DNA of 64,000 bases. Origin: Lactococcus fujiensis JCM 16395 (GTDB lineage Bacteria; Bacillota; Bacilli; Lactobacillales; Streptococcaceae). The notes beneath the pieces were generated by a model that worked only from the letters and a program-made list of their open reading frames with translations, was not told the DNA's origin and did not search any database. Positions 46,468-56,616 of this stretch are shown in pieces (within the stretch, counting starts at the first letter, position 1; each line of letters opens with the position of its first letter). The stretch is from positions 149,924 through 213,923 of the forward strand of contig NZ_JXJU01000003.1 of the NCBI RefSeq assembly GCF_002441655.1, read 5' to 3'. The position numbers were made by a program, and so were the translations under genes.

Positions 46468-47361
46468 ATGAAAAATCAAAAGCAAATTGGAATTATTTTG
46501 GGCATCGGATGTTATCTCATGTGGGGAGCTTTAGTTTATTATTGGCATCTTTTGTCAAAAATCAATTCGATTGAAGTATTTTCCTATCGGATATTATTTA
46601 CAATCGTCAGTATGTTTCTTTATTTTATCGTTAGTAAGAAGACAAAAAAATTGAATTCAGAAATGAAAGCACTAATTAATAATAAAAGGTCGTTGAGTTT
46701 AGCAGCCTTGGCGAGTCTTTTTTTAGGAATCAATTGGCTAGTTTTTATTTATGCCGTGACGATAAATGAAGCAACGCAGGCCAGTATCGCCGGTTTTATA
46801 ATGCCTTTGGTCTCCGTTGTGCTGGCTCTTATTTTTTTGCATGAACAATTTGACAGATTTATGGTAATTTCATTATTGCTTGCCGCAACAGGTGTCATTT
46901 TAATGATTAGCAGCTCGGGACAATTCCCTTTGTTGACCATTATAATGTCGGTTTGTTTTCCAATTTACGGATTATTAAAAAAATTTTATCGCTTATCAAG
47001 TGATGTTGCGATGGTTTTTGAATCTTCTATTTTAATGCCGTTTATTTTGATTTATTTAATTTTCTTCGCAAAGCATGCCTTATGGAATTATTCTCCTTTG
47101 ACCATTTTTTATCTAGTACTATCTGGCCCAGTTACGGCTGTCCCACTCTTATTATTCGCAGAAAGCATTAAACGAGCTCCTTTAAGTTTGATCGGTTTTA
47201 TTCAATATTTAAATCCAATTGTTTCGCTTGTCCTTTCGGTTACAGTTTTAGGCGAAAGCTTGTCTAAAGCTGACGCGAAAAGTCTGATATTTATTTGTGC
47301 TGGAATTTTAATCTTTGCAATAGGTGAATTCATTTTAGCAAAAAAAAAGCAAGTAACCTAA
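46468..47361 (+). CDS. rarD: EamA family transporter, RarD-like
   Basis: 297 residues with ten membrane helices in two EamA-type halves; the second half ends GAGILIFAIGEFILAKKK (CAGILIF in this protein). The start IGIILGIGCYLMWGALVYYWHLL is typical of RarD, a group named from chloramphenicol sensitivity but of unknown substrate. A -10 box TATAAT at 46429-46434 lies within the 14-mer TTTGCGTTATAATG. Own transcription unit. Confidence 0.85.
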   Translation: MKNQKQIGIILGIGCYLMWGALVYYWHLLSKINSIEVFSYRILFTIVSMFLYFIVSKKTKKLNSEMKALINNKRSLSLAALASLFLGINWLVFIYAVTINEATQASIAGFIMPLVSVVLALIFLHEQFDRFMVISLLLAATGVILMISSSGQFPLLTIIMSVCFPIYGLLKKFYRLSSDVAMVFESSILMPFILIYLIFFAKHALWNYSPLTIFYLVLSGPVTAVPLLLFAESIKRAPLSLIGFIQYLNPIVSLVLSVTVLGESLSKADAKSLIFICAGILIFAIGEFILAKKKQVT

Positions 47362-47373
47362 ATGGTCTTTTTT

Positions 47374-47382
47374 TGGTATAAT
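47374..47382 (+). promoter_or_regulatory. extended -10 promoter of the helicase gene
   Basis: TGGTATAAT, about 75 nt before the ATG at 47457. Confidence 0.65.
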
Positions 47383-47456
47383 AAAGAGAAGTCCCTTCCA
47401 TGGGAAAAACGACTACGAAATTTCAACAGTAAAGTTATCAAATCAGAAAGAACAAC

Positions 47457-48803
47457 ATGAAATTTACAGCATTCAACTTTAAATCTTATATTAACGAAAC
47501 ATTGGACGCGATTGGTTTTACTGAACCAACAGAAGTCCAAGAAAAATTGATTCCAATTGTGCTTTCGGGACGCGACTTAGTCGGTGAATCAAAAACAGGG
47601 TCTGGTAAGACACATACTTTTCTTTTACCTATTTTTCAAAATCTTGACTTGAGTAAAAATGAAGTTCAGGCAGTTATTACTGCGCCGTCAAGAGAACTCG
47701 CTACTCAGATCTACCATGCAGCTCAGGAATTTACAAAATTCAACGACGAGATTCGCATTTCTAATTTTGTTGGTGGTACAGACAAAGCACGCCAAATCAA
47801 AAAACTTGAACAAAATCAACCTCATATTGTTATAGGAACACCTGGTCGTATTCACGACTTGATTGGTTCAAATTCCCTTTTAGTTTATACCGCTAAAACA
47901 TTTGTTGTTGATGAAGCAGACATGACACTAGATATGGGCTTTTTGACCGACGTAGACCGGATTGCCTCAAGTTTTGGGAAACAGGTTCAAATGCTTGTGT
48001 TTTCTGCAACGATTCCACAAAAATTGCAACCCTTCTTGAAAAAGTATTTGCACAATCCAATGATGGAAAAAATCGCTAACCATGCTGTCATTGCTGACAC
48101 CATCGAAAACTGGTTAATTTCAACTAAAGGGGTTAGCCGCAACGATCTTATTTTGAGAATCACTAAGATTATTAATCCATACATGTGTATGATTTTTGCA
48201 AACACCAAGGGTCGCGTCGATGAAATCCATCATTTCTTGGTCAGCAATGGTCTCAAAGTTGCCAAAATTCATGGGGATGTTCCGCCTCGTGAACGTAAGC
48301 GTATTATGAATAGTATCCGTAACCTTGATTATCAATATGTTGTAGCGACTGATATTGCTGCTCGTGGAATTGATATTGAAGGCGTAAGTCACATCATTAA
48401 TGATGAAATTCCTCAGGATTTAACTTTCTTTGTTCACCGTGTCGGACGCTCTGGCCGAAACGGCTTGACTGGTACAGCGATTACACTTTATGCTCCATCA
48501 GATGATGCGGCAATTCGTGAAATTGAAAAGATGAACGTTAAATTCATTCCAAAAGCAATTAAAAATGGTGAAATCGTTGACTCTTATGACCGTGATCGCC
48601 GTGAAAATCGGACAAAAAAACAAGACACCTTATCAACGACAACTCTTGGAGCACTTGCAAAAGCTAAGAAACGTAAACACGTTAAACCAAACTATAAACG
48701 CGCGATTAAGTGGGCTGTCGAAGAAGAAAACAAGAAAAAACGCCGCGCTGCGCGTAATAAAGACAACCGCAAGAAACGCGATAGTCGCAAACAAACCTTT
48801 TAA
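47457..48803 (+). CDS. cshB: DEAD-box RNA helicase, CshB-like
   Basis: 448 residues. Q motif with EPTEVQEKLIP (about 21-31), motif I SKTGSGKT (about 43-50), Ia PSRELATQ, Ib TPGRIHD, II VDEADMTL (about 145-152), III SAT, V ATDIAARGIDI and VI HRVGRSGRNG. The C-terminal 60 residues are very rich in Lys and Arg and likely contact RNA. CshB in Bacillus acts in cold adaptation and RNA decay. The DUF218 gene follows 21 nt downstream and may be co-transcribed. Confidence 0.92.
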   Translation: MKFTAFNFKSYINETLDAIGFTEPTEVQEKLIPIVLSGRDLVGESKTGSGKTHTFLLPIFQNLDLSKNEVQAVITAPSRELATQIYHAAQEFTKFNDEIRISNFVGGTDKARQIKKLEQNQPHIVIGTPGRIHDLIGSNSLLVYTAKTFVVDEADMTLDMGFLTDVDRIASSFGKQVQMLVFSATIPQKLQPFLKKYLHNPMMEKIANHAVIADTIENWLISTKGVSRNDLILRITKIINPYMCMIFANTKGRVDEIHHFLVSNGLKVAKIHGDVPPRERKRIMNSIRNLDYQYVVATDIAARGIDIEGVSHIINDEIPQDLTFFVHRVGRSGRNGLTGTAITLYAPSDDAAIREIEKMNVKFIPKAIKNGEIVDSYDRDRRENRTKKQDTLSTTTLGALAKAKKRKHVKPNYKRAIKWAVEEENKKKRRAARNKDNRKKRDSRKQTF

Positions 48804-48824
48804 TTGATTCAAAAAGAGACTTAA

Positions 48825-49436
48825 ATGTTTAAGAATTTACGGGGAAAATTATTTTTCAAGTTTTTAGTCGCCTGCCTTCTGATTGTCTTCTTTTACCTAG
48901 GCATATGTTTCGGGTTGGTGCTGACCAAAATCAACGACCGACCACAAAATTTGGTAGGTTATGACACGATTTTAGTCTTGAGAAGTCAAATTAATGGAAA
49001 AACGTTGGCTACATCTTATCCGGCGACTGTGACACAGAATCGTCTGGATGCAGCAATTAAAATTGCGCACAAAAATCCTTCATCGAAACTTATCGTCTCT
49101 GGTTATCAAGGTTCAAATGAATTTGTTCGTGAGGCCGATGGGATGGCCCGTTATCTAGAAAATAATGGCATTTCAGCCACACGAATTATTAAAGAAGAAA
49201 AAGCACGAAACACATATGAAAATCTGGCCAATTCAAAGCACTATTTTCGCGGGAAAGTCATCGTCGTGACAAGTGATTTTCATTTGGAACGGAGTTTGAT
49301 TTTGGCAAAGAAGCAACATTTGAGAGGATTGACGGGTTATGCCGCTCCAACGACTATCAAACAGCCCTTCTTATATACAGGCTACTATGGACATGAAGTC
49401 TTGGGGCTTGCTCGTGCCTTGATTTTGGGCAAATGA
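48825..49436 (+). CDS. DUF218 (YdcF/SanA-like) membrane-anchored protein
   Basis: 203 residues: basic start, one membrane helix at about 11-33, then a DUF218 domain outside the membrane (YDTILVLRSQINGKTL, KLIVSGYQG, ATRIIKEEKARNTYENL, VIVVTSDFHLERSLILA). The family includes ElyC/SanA, associated with envelope integrity; its biochemical activity is unknown. It probably depends on the helicase promoter. Confidence 0.85.
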   Translation: MFKNLRGKLFFKFLVACLLIVFFYLGICFGLVLTKINDRPQNLVGYDTILVLRSQINGKTLATSYPATVTQNRLDAAIKIAHKNPSSKLIVSGYQGSNEFVREADGMARYLENNGISATRIIKEEKARNTYENLANSKHYFRGKVIVVTSDFHLERSLILAKKQHLRGLTGYAAPTTIKQPFLYTGYYGHEVLGLARALILGK

Positions 49437-49438
49437 CT

Positions 49439-49447
49439 TGCTATAAT
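49439..49447 (+). promoter_or_regulatory. extended -10 promoter of the first RpiR gene
   Basis: TGCTATAAT, starting at the stop codon of the DUF218 gene, 34 nt before the ATG at 49482. Confidence 0.65.
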
Positions 49448-49481
49448 TGATATATACCAATTATTTTTTGAAAGGAAATCG

Positions 49482-50249
49482 ATGTTTCAACCTGAGCAAT
49501 TAAGTAAACTTAATGATTTAGAATCACTTGTTTTTGATTTTATTATCAAATCTCCTGAAAAGGTTCAGCAGATGACAATTCGAGATTTAGCCAGTCGGGT
49601 TCATGTTTCGACATCTACGATTGTTCGGCTATCAACCAAACTTGGTTTTGAAGGGTGGGCTGATCTCAAGTATTACCTGAAGAGTCAATTCCGTGAGAAA
49701 ACCCCAGAAGAGCAGCATTATGACAATATGCTTGAATTTGATTTATTCTTGCGACGAATGAATGCCGACACTTACCAGAAAAGATTGAATGCGGCCGCAC
49801 AATTGATTGCGGATGCGGATTATACTATATTTCTCGGCATCGGCACATCAGGCTCTCTGAGTGATTATGCTACAAAATATTTTGTTAACACAGGGCTACG
49901 GAGCTTTGTCATCTCTGACCCTTTTCAAGCCGTTCAAGTGAAAGGAATGGGAAATATTGTTGCAATTATTTTATCTGTTTCGGGGGAAACGACACAAGTA
50001 GTTAATAAAGAACTTGAGTTTAAATCGGATGGTGCAAAAATAATTTCGATTACAAATAATGAGGACTGTACAGTCGCAAAATTAGCTGATTTACAACTTT
50101 CATATAATTTAGTAAACGAATGGTCTAAAATGTACCCACTTGGAAATTTAACAACACAATTGCCCGTGCTGGCAATTTTAGAAATTTTGTCCCACAAAGC
50201 GATTGAATTAAATGTAAAACAAGAACAAGCACAAGAAAAGAAATTGTAA
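49482..50249 (+). CDS. MurR/RpiR family transcriptional regulator (first of two)
   Basis: 255 residues: N-terminal HTH_6 domain (about 1-77, MTIRDLASRVHVSTSTIVRLSTKLGFEG) and a SIS sugar-phosphate-binding domain (about 105-235, YTIFLGIGTSGSLSDYATKYF and ILSVSGETTQVVNKEL). Such regulators sense phosphorylated sugars. Its position before ptcB suggests control of the beta-glucoside PTS genes; in Lactococcus lactis an RpiR gene also lies here. A second paralog lies inside the same locus. Confidence 0.92.
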   Translation: MFQPEQLSKLNDLESLVFDFIIKSPEKVQQMTIRDLASRVHVSTSTIVRLSTKLGFEGWADLKYYLKSQFREKTPEEQHYDNMLEFDLFLRRMNADTYQKRLNAAAQLIADADYTIFLGIGTSGSLSDYATKYFVNTGLRSFVISDPFQAVQVKGMGNIVAIILSVSGETTQVVNKELEFKSDGAKIISITNNEDCTVAKLADLQLSYNLVNEWSKMYPLGNLTTQLPVLAILEILSHKAIELNVKQEQAQEKKL

Positions 50250-50254
50250 ATATT

Positions 50255-50283
50255 AAAGGCCTTATTCATAGGGCTTTTTTTAT
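50255..50283 (+). terminator. imperfect terminator after the first RpiR gene
   Basis: AAAGgCCT / AGGgCTTT with one mismatch and seven or more T. Confidence 0.65.
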
Positions 50284-50423
50284 TTTAATAAATAAAATAA
50301 TATTATACAGTACGATTTGTAATAATTATTTTGATAAAAAGTGAATTAGTCAAAGGCAAGTTTATCAATTATAGGATTGATAAAGGAGAGATATTCTCTA
50401 CAATCGTACGTCTTTTTGAATTA

Positions 50424-50442
50424 TGTTTCAAAATCTGTAACA
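50424..50442 (+). promoter_or_regulatory. candidate operator, 7-5-7 inverted repeat, copy 1
   Basis: TGTTTCA-AAATC-TGTAACA, 18 bp upstream of the ptcB -35 box. A second copy lies before ptcA (50944-50962). A target for one of the two RpiR regulators is the simplest reading (inference). Confidence 0.5.
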
Positions 50443-50460
50443 AACGAGTTATGTTTACGC

Positions 50461-50489
50461 TTGCATTTAAAAAATGAAAGCGATATAAT
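50461..50489 (+). promoter_or_regulatory. ptcB promoter with overlapping cre site
   Basis: TTGCAT (50461-50466), 17-bp spacer, TATAAT (50484-50489). A CcpA cre-like site TGAAAGCGATATAA (50475-50488) with one mismatch to TGWNANCGNTNWCA overlaps the -10 box, so glucose repression by CcpA is likely. Leader about 55 nt to the ATG at 50550. The rest of the 300-bp gap from 50250 is AT-rich with no gene. Confidence 0.75.
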
Positions 50490-50549
50490 AGAACCATGAA
50501 GAAAAGGTAACAGTTTTGTTTCCTAAAAAAACGAAAGAGGAATTATTAT

Positions 50550-50879
50550 ATGGCTGAAAAAGTAATTGCACTTGCCTGTGCTGCTGGTATGTCAACATCA
50601 TTGTTAGTTTCAAAAATGCAGAAAGCTGCTGCAGAAAAAGGAAAAGATTATGAAATCTTTGCTAAATCTACTGCAGACATCGATAATATGCTTGCTGGCG
50701 TTGGCTCTGCTAAACCAGATGTATTGCTTTTAGGCCCACAAGTGGCATTCATGAAAGGTGAAGTAGCTAAAAAAGCTGCTGCAGCTGGAGTGCCTATGGA
50801 CGTTATCAAAATGCAAGATTATGGTATGATGCGCGGAGATAAAGTTCTTGTTACAGCTGAAGCTTTAATGGGTGAATAA
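50550..50879 (+). CDS. ptcB: PTS lactose/cellobiose-family IIB component
   Basis: 109 residues. The phosphocysteine is in LACAAGMSTSLLVSKM (Cys at residue 10), the PTS_IIB cellobiose signature. Cytoplasmic; carries phosphate from IIA to the sugar bound by the IIC protein. Named from the Lactococcus gene order ptcB-ptcA-rpiR-ptcC. In that organism PtcBA also serves glucose and cellobiose with partner IIC proteins. A stem-loop separates it from ptcA. Confidence 0.93.
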   Translation: MAEKVIALACAAGMSTSLLVSKMQKAAAEKGKDYEIFAKSTADIDNMLAGVGSAKPDVLLLGPQVAFMKGEVAKKAAAAGVPMDVIKMQDYGMMRGDKVLVTAEALMGE

Positions 50880-50898
50880 TTAAATTGATAATAATGAT

Positions 50899-50920
50899 AA
50901 AGGAGCGTAAGAGCTCCTTT
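50899..50920 (+). promoter_or_regulatory. stem-loop between ptcB and ptcA
   Basis: AAAGGAGC-GTAAGA-GCTCCTTT, an 8-bp stem without a true T-run afterwards. Likely stabilises the ptcB message or sets the ptcB:ptcA ratio. Confidence 0.55.
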
Positions 50921-50943
50921 GTTATGCAAAAAAATAAAAAATT

Positions 50944-50962
50944 TGTTTCAACTTTTGTAACA
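50944..50962 (+). promoter_or_regulatory. candidate operator, 7-5-7 inverted repeat, copy 2
   Basis: TGTTTCA-ACTTT-TGTAACA, just upstream of the ptcA ribosome binding site. Half-sites identical to copy 1; only the 5-nt spacer differs. Confidence 0.5.
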
Positions 50963-50979
50963 AATACAAGGAGGAAAAA

Positions 50980-51330
50980 ATGAGCGATAAATACGAAAAT
51001 CCAACTAGCGATGAATATATGGAAGTTGTTATGGGAATCATTATGAGTGGTGGGAATGCAAAAGGATTGGCCTTCCAAGCAATTCAACAAGCGAAAGAAG
51101 GGAATTTTGCAGAAGCAGAACAATCACTGACTGACGCTAGCAATGAACTTCGCAATGCTCATGATGTTCAAACTGATCTCTTGACTCGTCTGGCTCAAGG
51201 TGAAAAAATTGGCTGGAACCTTTACATGGTTCATGCGCAAGATCACTTGATGAATGCAATTACATTCAAAGATTTGGCCGTTGAACTTGTAGGTCAAGAA
51301 AAACGAATTCAAGCATTAGAAAATAAATAA
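50980..51330 (+). CDS. ptcA: PTS lactose/cellobiose-family IIA component
   Basis: 116 residues, all-helical IIA fold. The phosphorylated His is in MVHAQDHLMNAI (about residue 83); the N-terminal part VVMGIIMSGGNAKGLAFQAIQQAKEG is typical. Accepts phosphate from HPr and passes it to PtcB. Strong Shine-Dalgarno (AAGGAGG). No promoter seen right before it, so it is probably read from ptcB. Confidence 0.94.
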   Translation: MSDKYENPTSDEYMEVVMGIIMSGGNAKGLAFQAIQQAKEGNFAEAEQSLTDASNELRNAHDVQTDLLTRLAQGEKIGWNLYMVHAQDHLMNAITFKDLAVELVGQEKRIQALENK

Positions 51331-51428
51331 TAATTAACAAAACAATAAGAGTTACTTCACGTGATTCTTATTTTCTTTTAAATTAAAATTTGGTAAGATA
51401 ATATTAACAAAACAATTAAGGAGAACTC

Positions 51429-52169
51429 ATGAGTTTTTTTGGTAATATTGATTTTCAAAATCTCACCTATACTGAAAAAGTAATTTACAACTATTTAAAG
51501 AATAATCTTGATAAAATTCCTTACATGCATGTCCGTGACATTGCAACAGAGGCCCATGCAGGTTCCTCAAGTGTCATGCGGCTCATTCATAAAATGGGAT
51601 TTGATTCATATATTGACTTTAAAGGATACATAAAAAAGCAACAAACCGTTAAAAATGAGCAAGATTCACTCTTTAAATCCTTTTCAGAGCATGATTTTCC
51701 TGATAATTTAGATGAAATATTAGATGAAATGGCTTCTCAAATCGTGGCTTCTGATAATTTAATCTTCACTGGTGTTGGTGCAAGTGGTCTTATCTGTGAC
51801 TATGCATCACGTCGTTTTGCAGGAATTGGGATTAATAGCTTTTCTTTTTCGGATGTTACCTATCCGATTGCTTCAAAATTGAGAAATACGGCATATACCT
51901 TTATGATTTCGCTTTCTATATCAGGTGAAACGGGTGAAATTATTGAAGTTCTGAATAGTCTTCGTGCCAACAAGGATATTACAATTGCAACAATTACACC
52001 GAACCCAAGTTCGACAATTGCTGAATTGAGCGATATTGTCCTCCCATATAACGTTGAGGAACGCAGGGTGGGCTTGCATTTTGATCTATCGAGTCAGCTT
52101 CCAGCAGTATTTTTAATTGAAAGTCTAACAGAAAAGGTCTTTCAAATGACAAAAGAGATAGACTATTAG
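51429..52169 (+). CDS. MurR/RpiR family transcriptional regulator (second of two)
   Basis: 246 residues: HTH_6 domain (about 1-75, IPYMHVRDIATEAHAGSSSVMRLIHKMGFDS) and SIS domain (about 105-235, LIFTGVGASGLICDYASRRFAG, SLSISGETGEIIEVL). It lies between ptcA and ptcC, the place of the ptcR-type gene in Lactococcus. Moderately similar to the first copy, so probably an old duplication. A 14-bp direct repeat ATTAACAAAACAAT lies both just after ptcA and just before this gene's ribosome binding site. Confidence 0.92.
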   Translation: MSFFGNIDFQNLTYTEKVIYNYLKNNLDKIPYMHVRDIATEAHAGSSSVMRLIHKMGFDSYIDFKGYIKKQQTVKNEQDSLFKSFSEHDFPDNLDEILDEMASQIVASDNLIFTGVGASGLICDYASRRFAGIGINSFSFSDVTYPIASKLRNTAYTFMISLSISGETGEIIEVLNSLRANKDITIATITPNPSSTIAELSDIVLPYNVEERRVGLHFDLSSQLPAVFLIESLTEKVFQMTKEIDY

Positions 52170-52211
52170 GACGGTCTCTTTTATTTTGTTCAAGAAAAGG
52201 AAAAGAGTGTC

Positions 52212-52247
52212 TTGGCACAATTCGTGCCAATTGTGGAACGGTGCCAA
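52212..52247 (+). promoter_or_regulatory. inverted repeat with extra half-site upstream of ptcC
   Basis: TTGGCAC-AATTC-GTGCCAA (52212-52230) and a further half-site GTGCCAA at 52241-52247. No T-run follows, so this is not a terminator. Likely an operator about 40-70 bp upstream of the ptcC -35 box. The regulator is unknown. Confidence 0.5.
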
Positions 52248-52282
52248 AATTGAGAAAACGCATTCAAAATAGATGAACGACC

Positions 52283-52311
52283 TTGTATTTCGGTTTCAAA
52301 TGATATAAAAT
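52283..52311 (+). promoter_or_regulatory. promoter of ptcC
   Basis: TTGTAT (52283-52288), 17-bp spacer, TAAAAT (52306-52311). Leader about 150 nt. Confidence 0.6.
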
Positions 52312-52316
52312 GAAAA

Positions 52317-52330
52317 TGTAAAAGCTTACA
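52317..52330 (+). promoter_or_regulatory. cre site (CcpA) at the ptcC transcription start
   Basis: TGTAAAAGCTTACA, one mismatch to TGWNANCGNTNWCA, placed right at the expected start point where bound CcpA would block transcription. Confidence 0.7.
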
Positions 52331-52465
52331 CGAAGATGCTCATGTTCTGTATCTGATCAATAGAGAACTCAAGTGGTGCACCCAAATGTATTTGGTTAAC
52401 ATTTGAAATGTGAAATCTGAGTGACATTTTTAAATTTATTTATTATTAAAGGAGCATTAGTTAAA

Positions 52466-53785
52466 ATGAACGATTTTATTCAAAATAAAATTATGCCTCC
52501 AATGATGAAATTCTTGAATACACGCGCAATGTCTGCAATCAAGAACGGAATGCTTTATCCAATTCCATTCATTATCATTGGTTCTGTCTTCCTTATTTTA
52601 GGACAATTGCCTTGGCAAGCTGGTCAAGATTTTATGAACAAGATTCACCTTGGCCCCCTTTTCTTGCAAATTAACAACGCCTCATTCGGCATTATGGCTT
52701 TACTAGCTGTTTTTGGGATTGCTTATTCTTGGGTTTCTGACGCTGGATTCGAAGGCGCACCTGCTGGTTTGACAGCAATTATTGTGCACATCCTTCTTCA
52801 ACCCGACACCATTAAAACAGTTACTTCTATTGCTGATCCAACTAAAATTTCAACAGCATATCAAGTTTCTGGTGTTATTGATCGGACTTGGCTCGGTGGT
52901 AAAGGAATGGTCCTTTCTATCATCGTAGGTTTATTGGTAGGATGGATTTATTCAGCATTCATGCGTAAAAACATCACCATTAAAATGCCTGAACAAGTTC
53001 CAGCTAACGTAGCTGCTTCATTTACAGCACTTGTTCCCGCGGCAGCAATCATCTCTCTTGCTGGTGTGGTTCACGGATTCTTCACAATTGGACTGCACGA
53101 AACATTCATCGAATGGGTGTATAAGGTGATTCAAGCTCCATTACAACATGCGGTTGATGGCCCTGGGGGAGTTTTCTTAATCGCCTTCTTGCCAGTATTT
53201 ATCTGGTTCTTTGGTGCTCACGGTGCAACAATTATTGGGGGGATCATGGGCCCATTGCTTCAAGCCAATGCCGCTGATAATGCAGCATTGAATAAAGCAC
53301 ATGAATTGACTTTGTCACACGGCGCTCACATTGTTACACAATCATTCATGGACCAATTCATTACAGTAACAGGTTCAGGATTGACAATTGGTTTAGTTAT
53401 CTTCTTGCTTTTCGGTGCCAAATCTGTCCAAATGAAAACCATCGGACGTATGGAAATCGGTCCCGCGATCTTCAATATCAATGAACCTGTCTTATTCGGA
53501 TTGCCAATCGTATTGAACCCAATTTTGGGTATTCCATTCTTCCTTGCACCACTTGTTTCAGGTTTTGCAACATACTACGCAATTTATTTTGGAATCATTC
53601 CTCCATTTAATGGTGCAGTTATTCCATGGACGACCCCAGCTTTGATTTCTGGTTTCCTTGTTGGTGGCTGGCAAGCAATGTTGTGGCAAGCATTAATGCT
53701 CGTCCTTACAGTTGTTATCTACTGGCCATTTGCTAAGAAATATGACAATATCCTACTTGCTGAAGAAGAAGGAACAGAAGTTTAA
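52466..53785 (+). CDS. ptcC: PTS cellobiose-family IIC permease
   Basis: 439 residues with eight to ten membrane helices; the family signatures GAHGATIIGGIMGPLL (about 251-266) and FNINEPVLFGLPIVLNPILGIPF (about 332-354, NEPV motif) are clear. It moves and phosphorylates beta-glucosides such as cellobiose with PtcB. I chose the ATG at 52466 (MNDFIQNKIMPPM), though AAAGGAG lies a rather long 11-12 nt upstream; the open frame extends to 52421 without a better start. Confidence 0.94.
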   Translation: MNDFIQNKIMPPMMKFLNTRAMSAIKNGMLYPIPFIIIGSVFLILGQLPWQAGQDFMNKIHLGPLFLQINNASFGIMALLAVFGIAYSWVSDAGFEGAPAGLTAIIVHILLQPDTIKTVTSIADPTKISTAYQVSGVIDRTWLGGKGMVLSIIVGLLVGWIYSAFMRKNITIKMPEQVPANVAASFTALVPAAAIISLAGVVHGFFTIGLHETFIEWVYKVIQAPLQHAVDGPGGVFLIAFLPVFIWFFGAHGATIIGGIMGPLLQANAADNAALNKAHELTLSHGAHIVTQSFMDQFITVTGSGLTIGLVIFLLFGAKSVQMKTIGRMEIGPAIFNINEPVLFGLPIVLNPILGIPFFLAPLVSGFATYYAIYFGIIPPFNGAVIPWTTPALISGFLVGGWQAMLWQALMLVLTVVIYWPFAKKYDNILLAEEEGTEV

Positions 53786-53800
53786 TTGAATTGTACCCCC

Positions 53801-53830
53801 CAAGCTCAAGACAATTCTTGAGCTTGTTTT
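53801..53830 (+). terminator. terminator between ptcC and the SemiSWEET gene
   Basis: Eleven-base-pair perfect stem CAAGCTCAAGA / TCTTGAGCTTG, loop CAAT, TTTTG. Termination may be partial because no clear promoter is seen for the next two genes. Confidence 0.75.
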
Positions 53831-53870
53831 GTGTAATAGATAAATTATTTAAGGGAAAAATGAGATTGAT

Positions 53871-55621
<1,751 letters not shown>

Positions 55622-55624
55622 AAG

Positions 55625-55652
55625 AAAAACGTCCAATAGTGGACGTTTTTTT
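55625..55652. terminator. bidirectional terminator
   Basis: Stem AAAAACGTCC / GGACGTTTTT, loop AATAGT, T-run. Confidence 0.95.
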
Positions 55653-56439
55653 ATTTTTCACGGATATATTTTCCATTATCGGGATTGTAGGTTACCAAAA
55701 AAGCAGATCCGTCCGGTAACACTTCATAGAGTCCAACAGTCCCTGTACCTCCGCCTGCAGCAATAGACTTGGAAACAACTTTAATGATATAACCTTCACC
55801 GTATTTCGTAGGAACATAGGCATAATCATTTCCACTTATTTTAGAGACTTTCTTCAAAATCGCAATTGCGTTATCTGAGGAGAAAACGGGCTTCACTGGA
55901 ATTTTTCCTGGCTTAAAATCGGTTGTTTTCCCCTGATTATCTGGGTCATTCATGATTTGAATACTGCTCATTGAATAAGCATGGTCACCGAAGAGGAATT
56001 TGATTTGACCTTTATTAAAAGTGTAGGTTTGGCTAATGGTTGGACTTAAAGTTTCAGTGAGATAGGTTTCATGGTTTGTAATAACCTGACCAACTAATTT
56101 TTGTTGAGCGTTATAATAATATATTTTGTCCGAGATGACAATGTAAGTGCCGACTGGGCTGACATAAGTTCCAGCAAAAGCTTTTAATTCACCAGAGGTA
56201 AATACGTACAATCCCTCAGGATAATATTCGCTCGAAGAAGAACTTGAACGGGTCTCCGTTTTAGTTGAGGAACTGCTGCTTTTTGATGAAGGTTTGGACG
56301 CTTGGGATGAAGATTTTTGGACTTGAGTAGAAGAACTTGACTCGATGGAACTTTGCCTTGTTTGGTTGCTACTCGGAGATGAACAAGCGGATAAAATAAG
56401 GCAACAAGAGATCGATATAATTAGACTCCATTTTTTCAT
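55651..56439 (-). CDS. Ser-rich lipoprotein of unknown function
   Basis: 262 residues. Lipoprotein signal peptide with lipobox LSAC (Cys at about residue 19), so it is anchored on the outer face of the membrane. Residues 20-70 are an extreme Ser/Thr/Lys/Gln linker. The remainder (about 75-262) has a beta-rich repeat-like part (YPEGLYVFTSGELKAFAGTYVS, YYYNAQQKLVGQVI) and a C-terminal part ending in GLYEVLPDGSAFLVTYNPDNGKY. I do not recognise a known enzyme family. Monocistronic; ATG with GAGGAGAAA upstream on the minus strand. Confidence 0.85.
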   Translation of the reverse strand: MKKWSLIISISCCLILSACSSPSSNQTRQSSIESSSSTQVQKSSSQASKPSSKSSSSSTKTETRSSSSSSEYYPEGLYVFTSGELKAFAGTYVSPVGTYIVISDKIYYYNAQQKLVGQVITNHETYLTETLSPTISQTYTFNKGQIKFLFGDHAYSMSSIQIMNDPDNQGKTTDFKPGKIPVKPVFSSDNAIAILKKVSKISGNDYAYVPTKYGEGYIIKVVSKSIAAGGGTGTVGLYEVLPDGSAFLVTYNPDNGKYIREK

Positions 56440-56616
56440 AATATTTCTCCTCGGTCATAAGATAGCATTAATATTATTGAAAAATAAATAATATAAACAA
56501 ATAAGAAATAGTCTTTTAATAACATGATTATATCATATAAAAAAAGTCAAAAAGTAATAAATTACTTTAAAAATCGAAAAAAAAATCGTTTAAATACGAT
56601 TTTAAATGGATATAAA

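Noticed and set aside
52213..52228. Sigma-54-like -24/-12 element (GG and GC ten bases apart) in the TTGGCAC dyad before ptcC
   Set aside because: The match comes from the dyad itself, the -12 part is poor, and lactococci are not known to carry RpoN. A sigma-A promoter lies just downstream.
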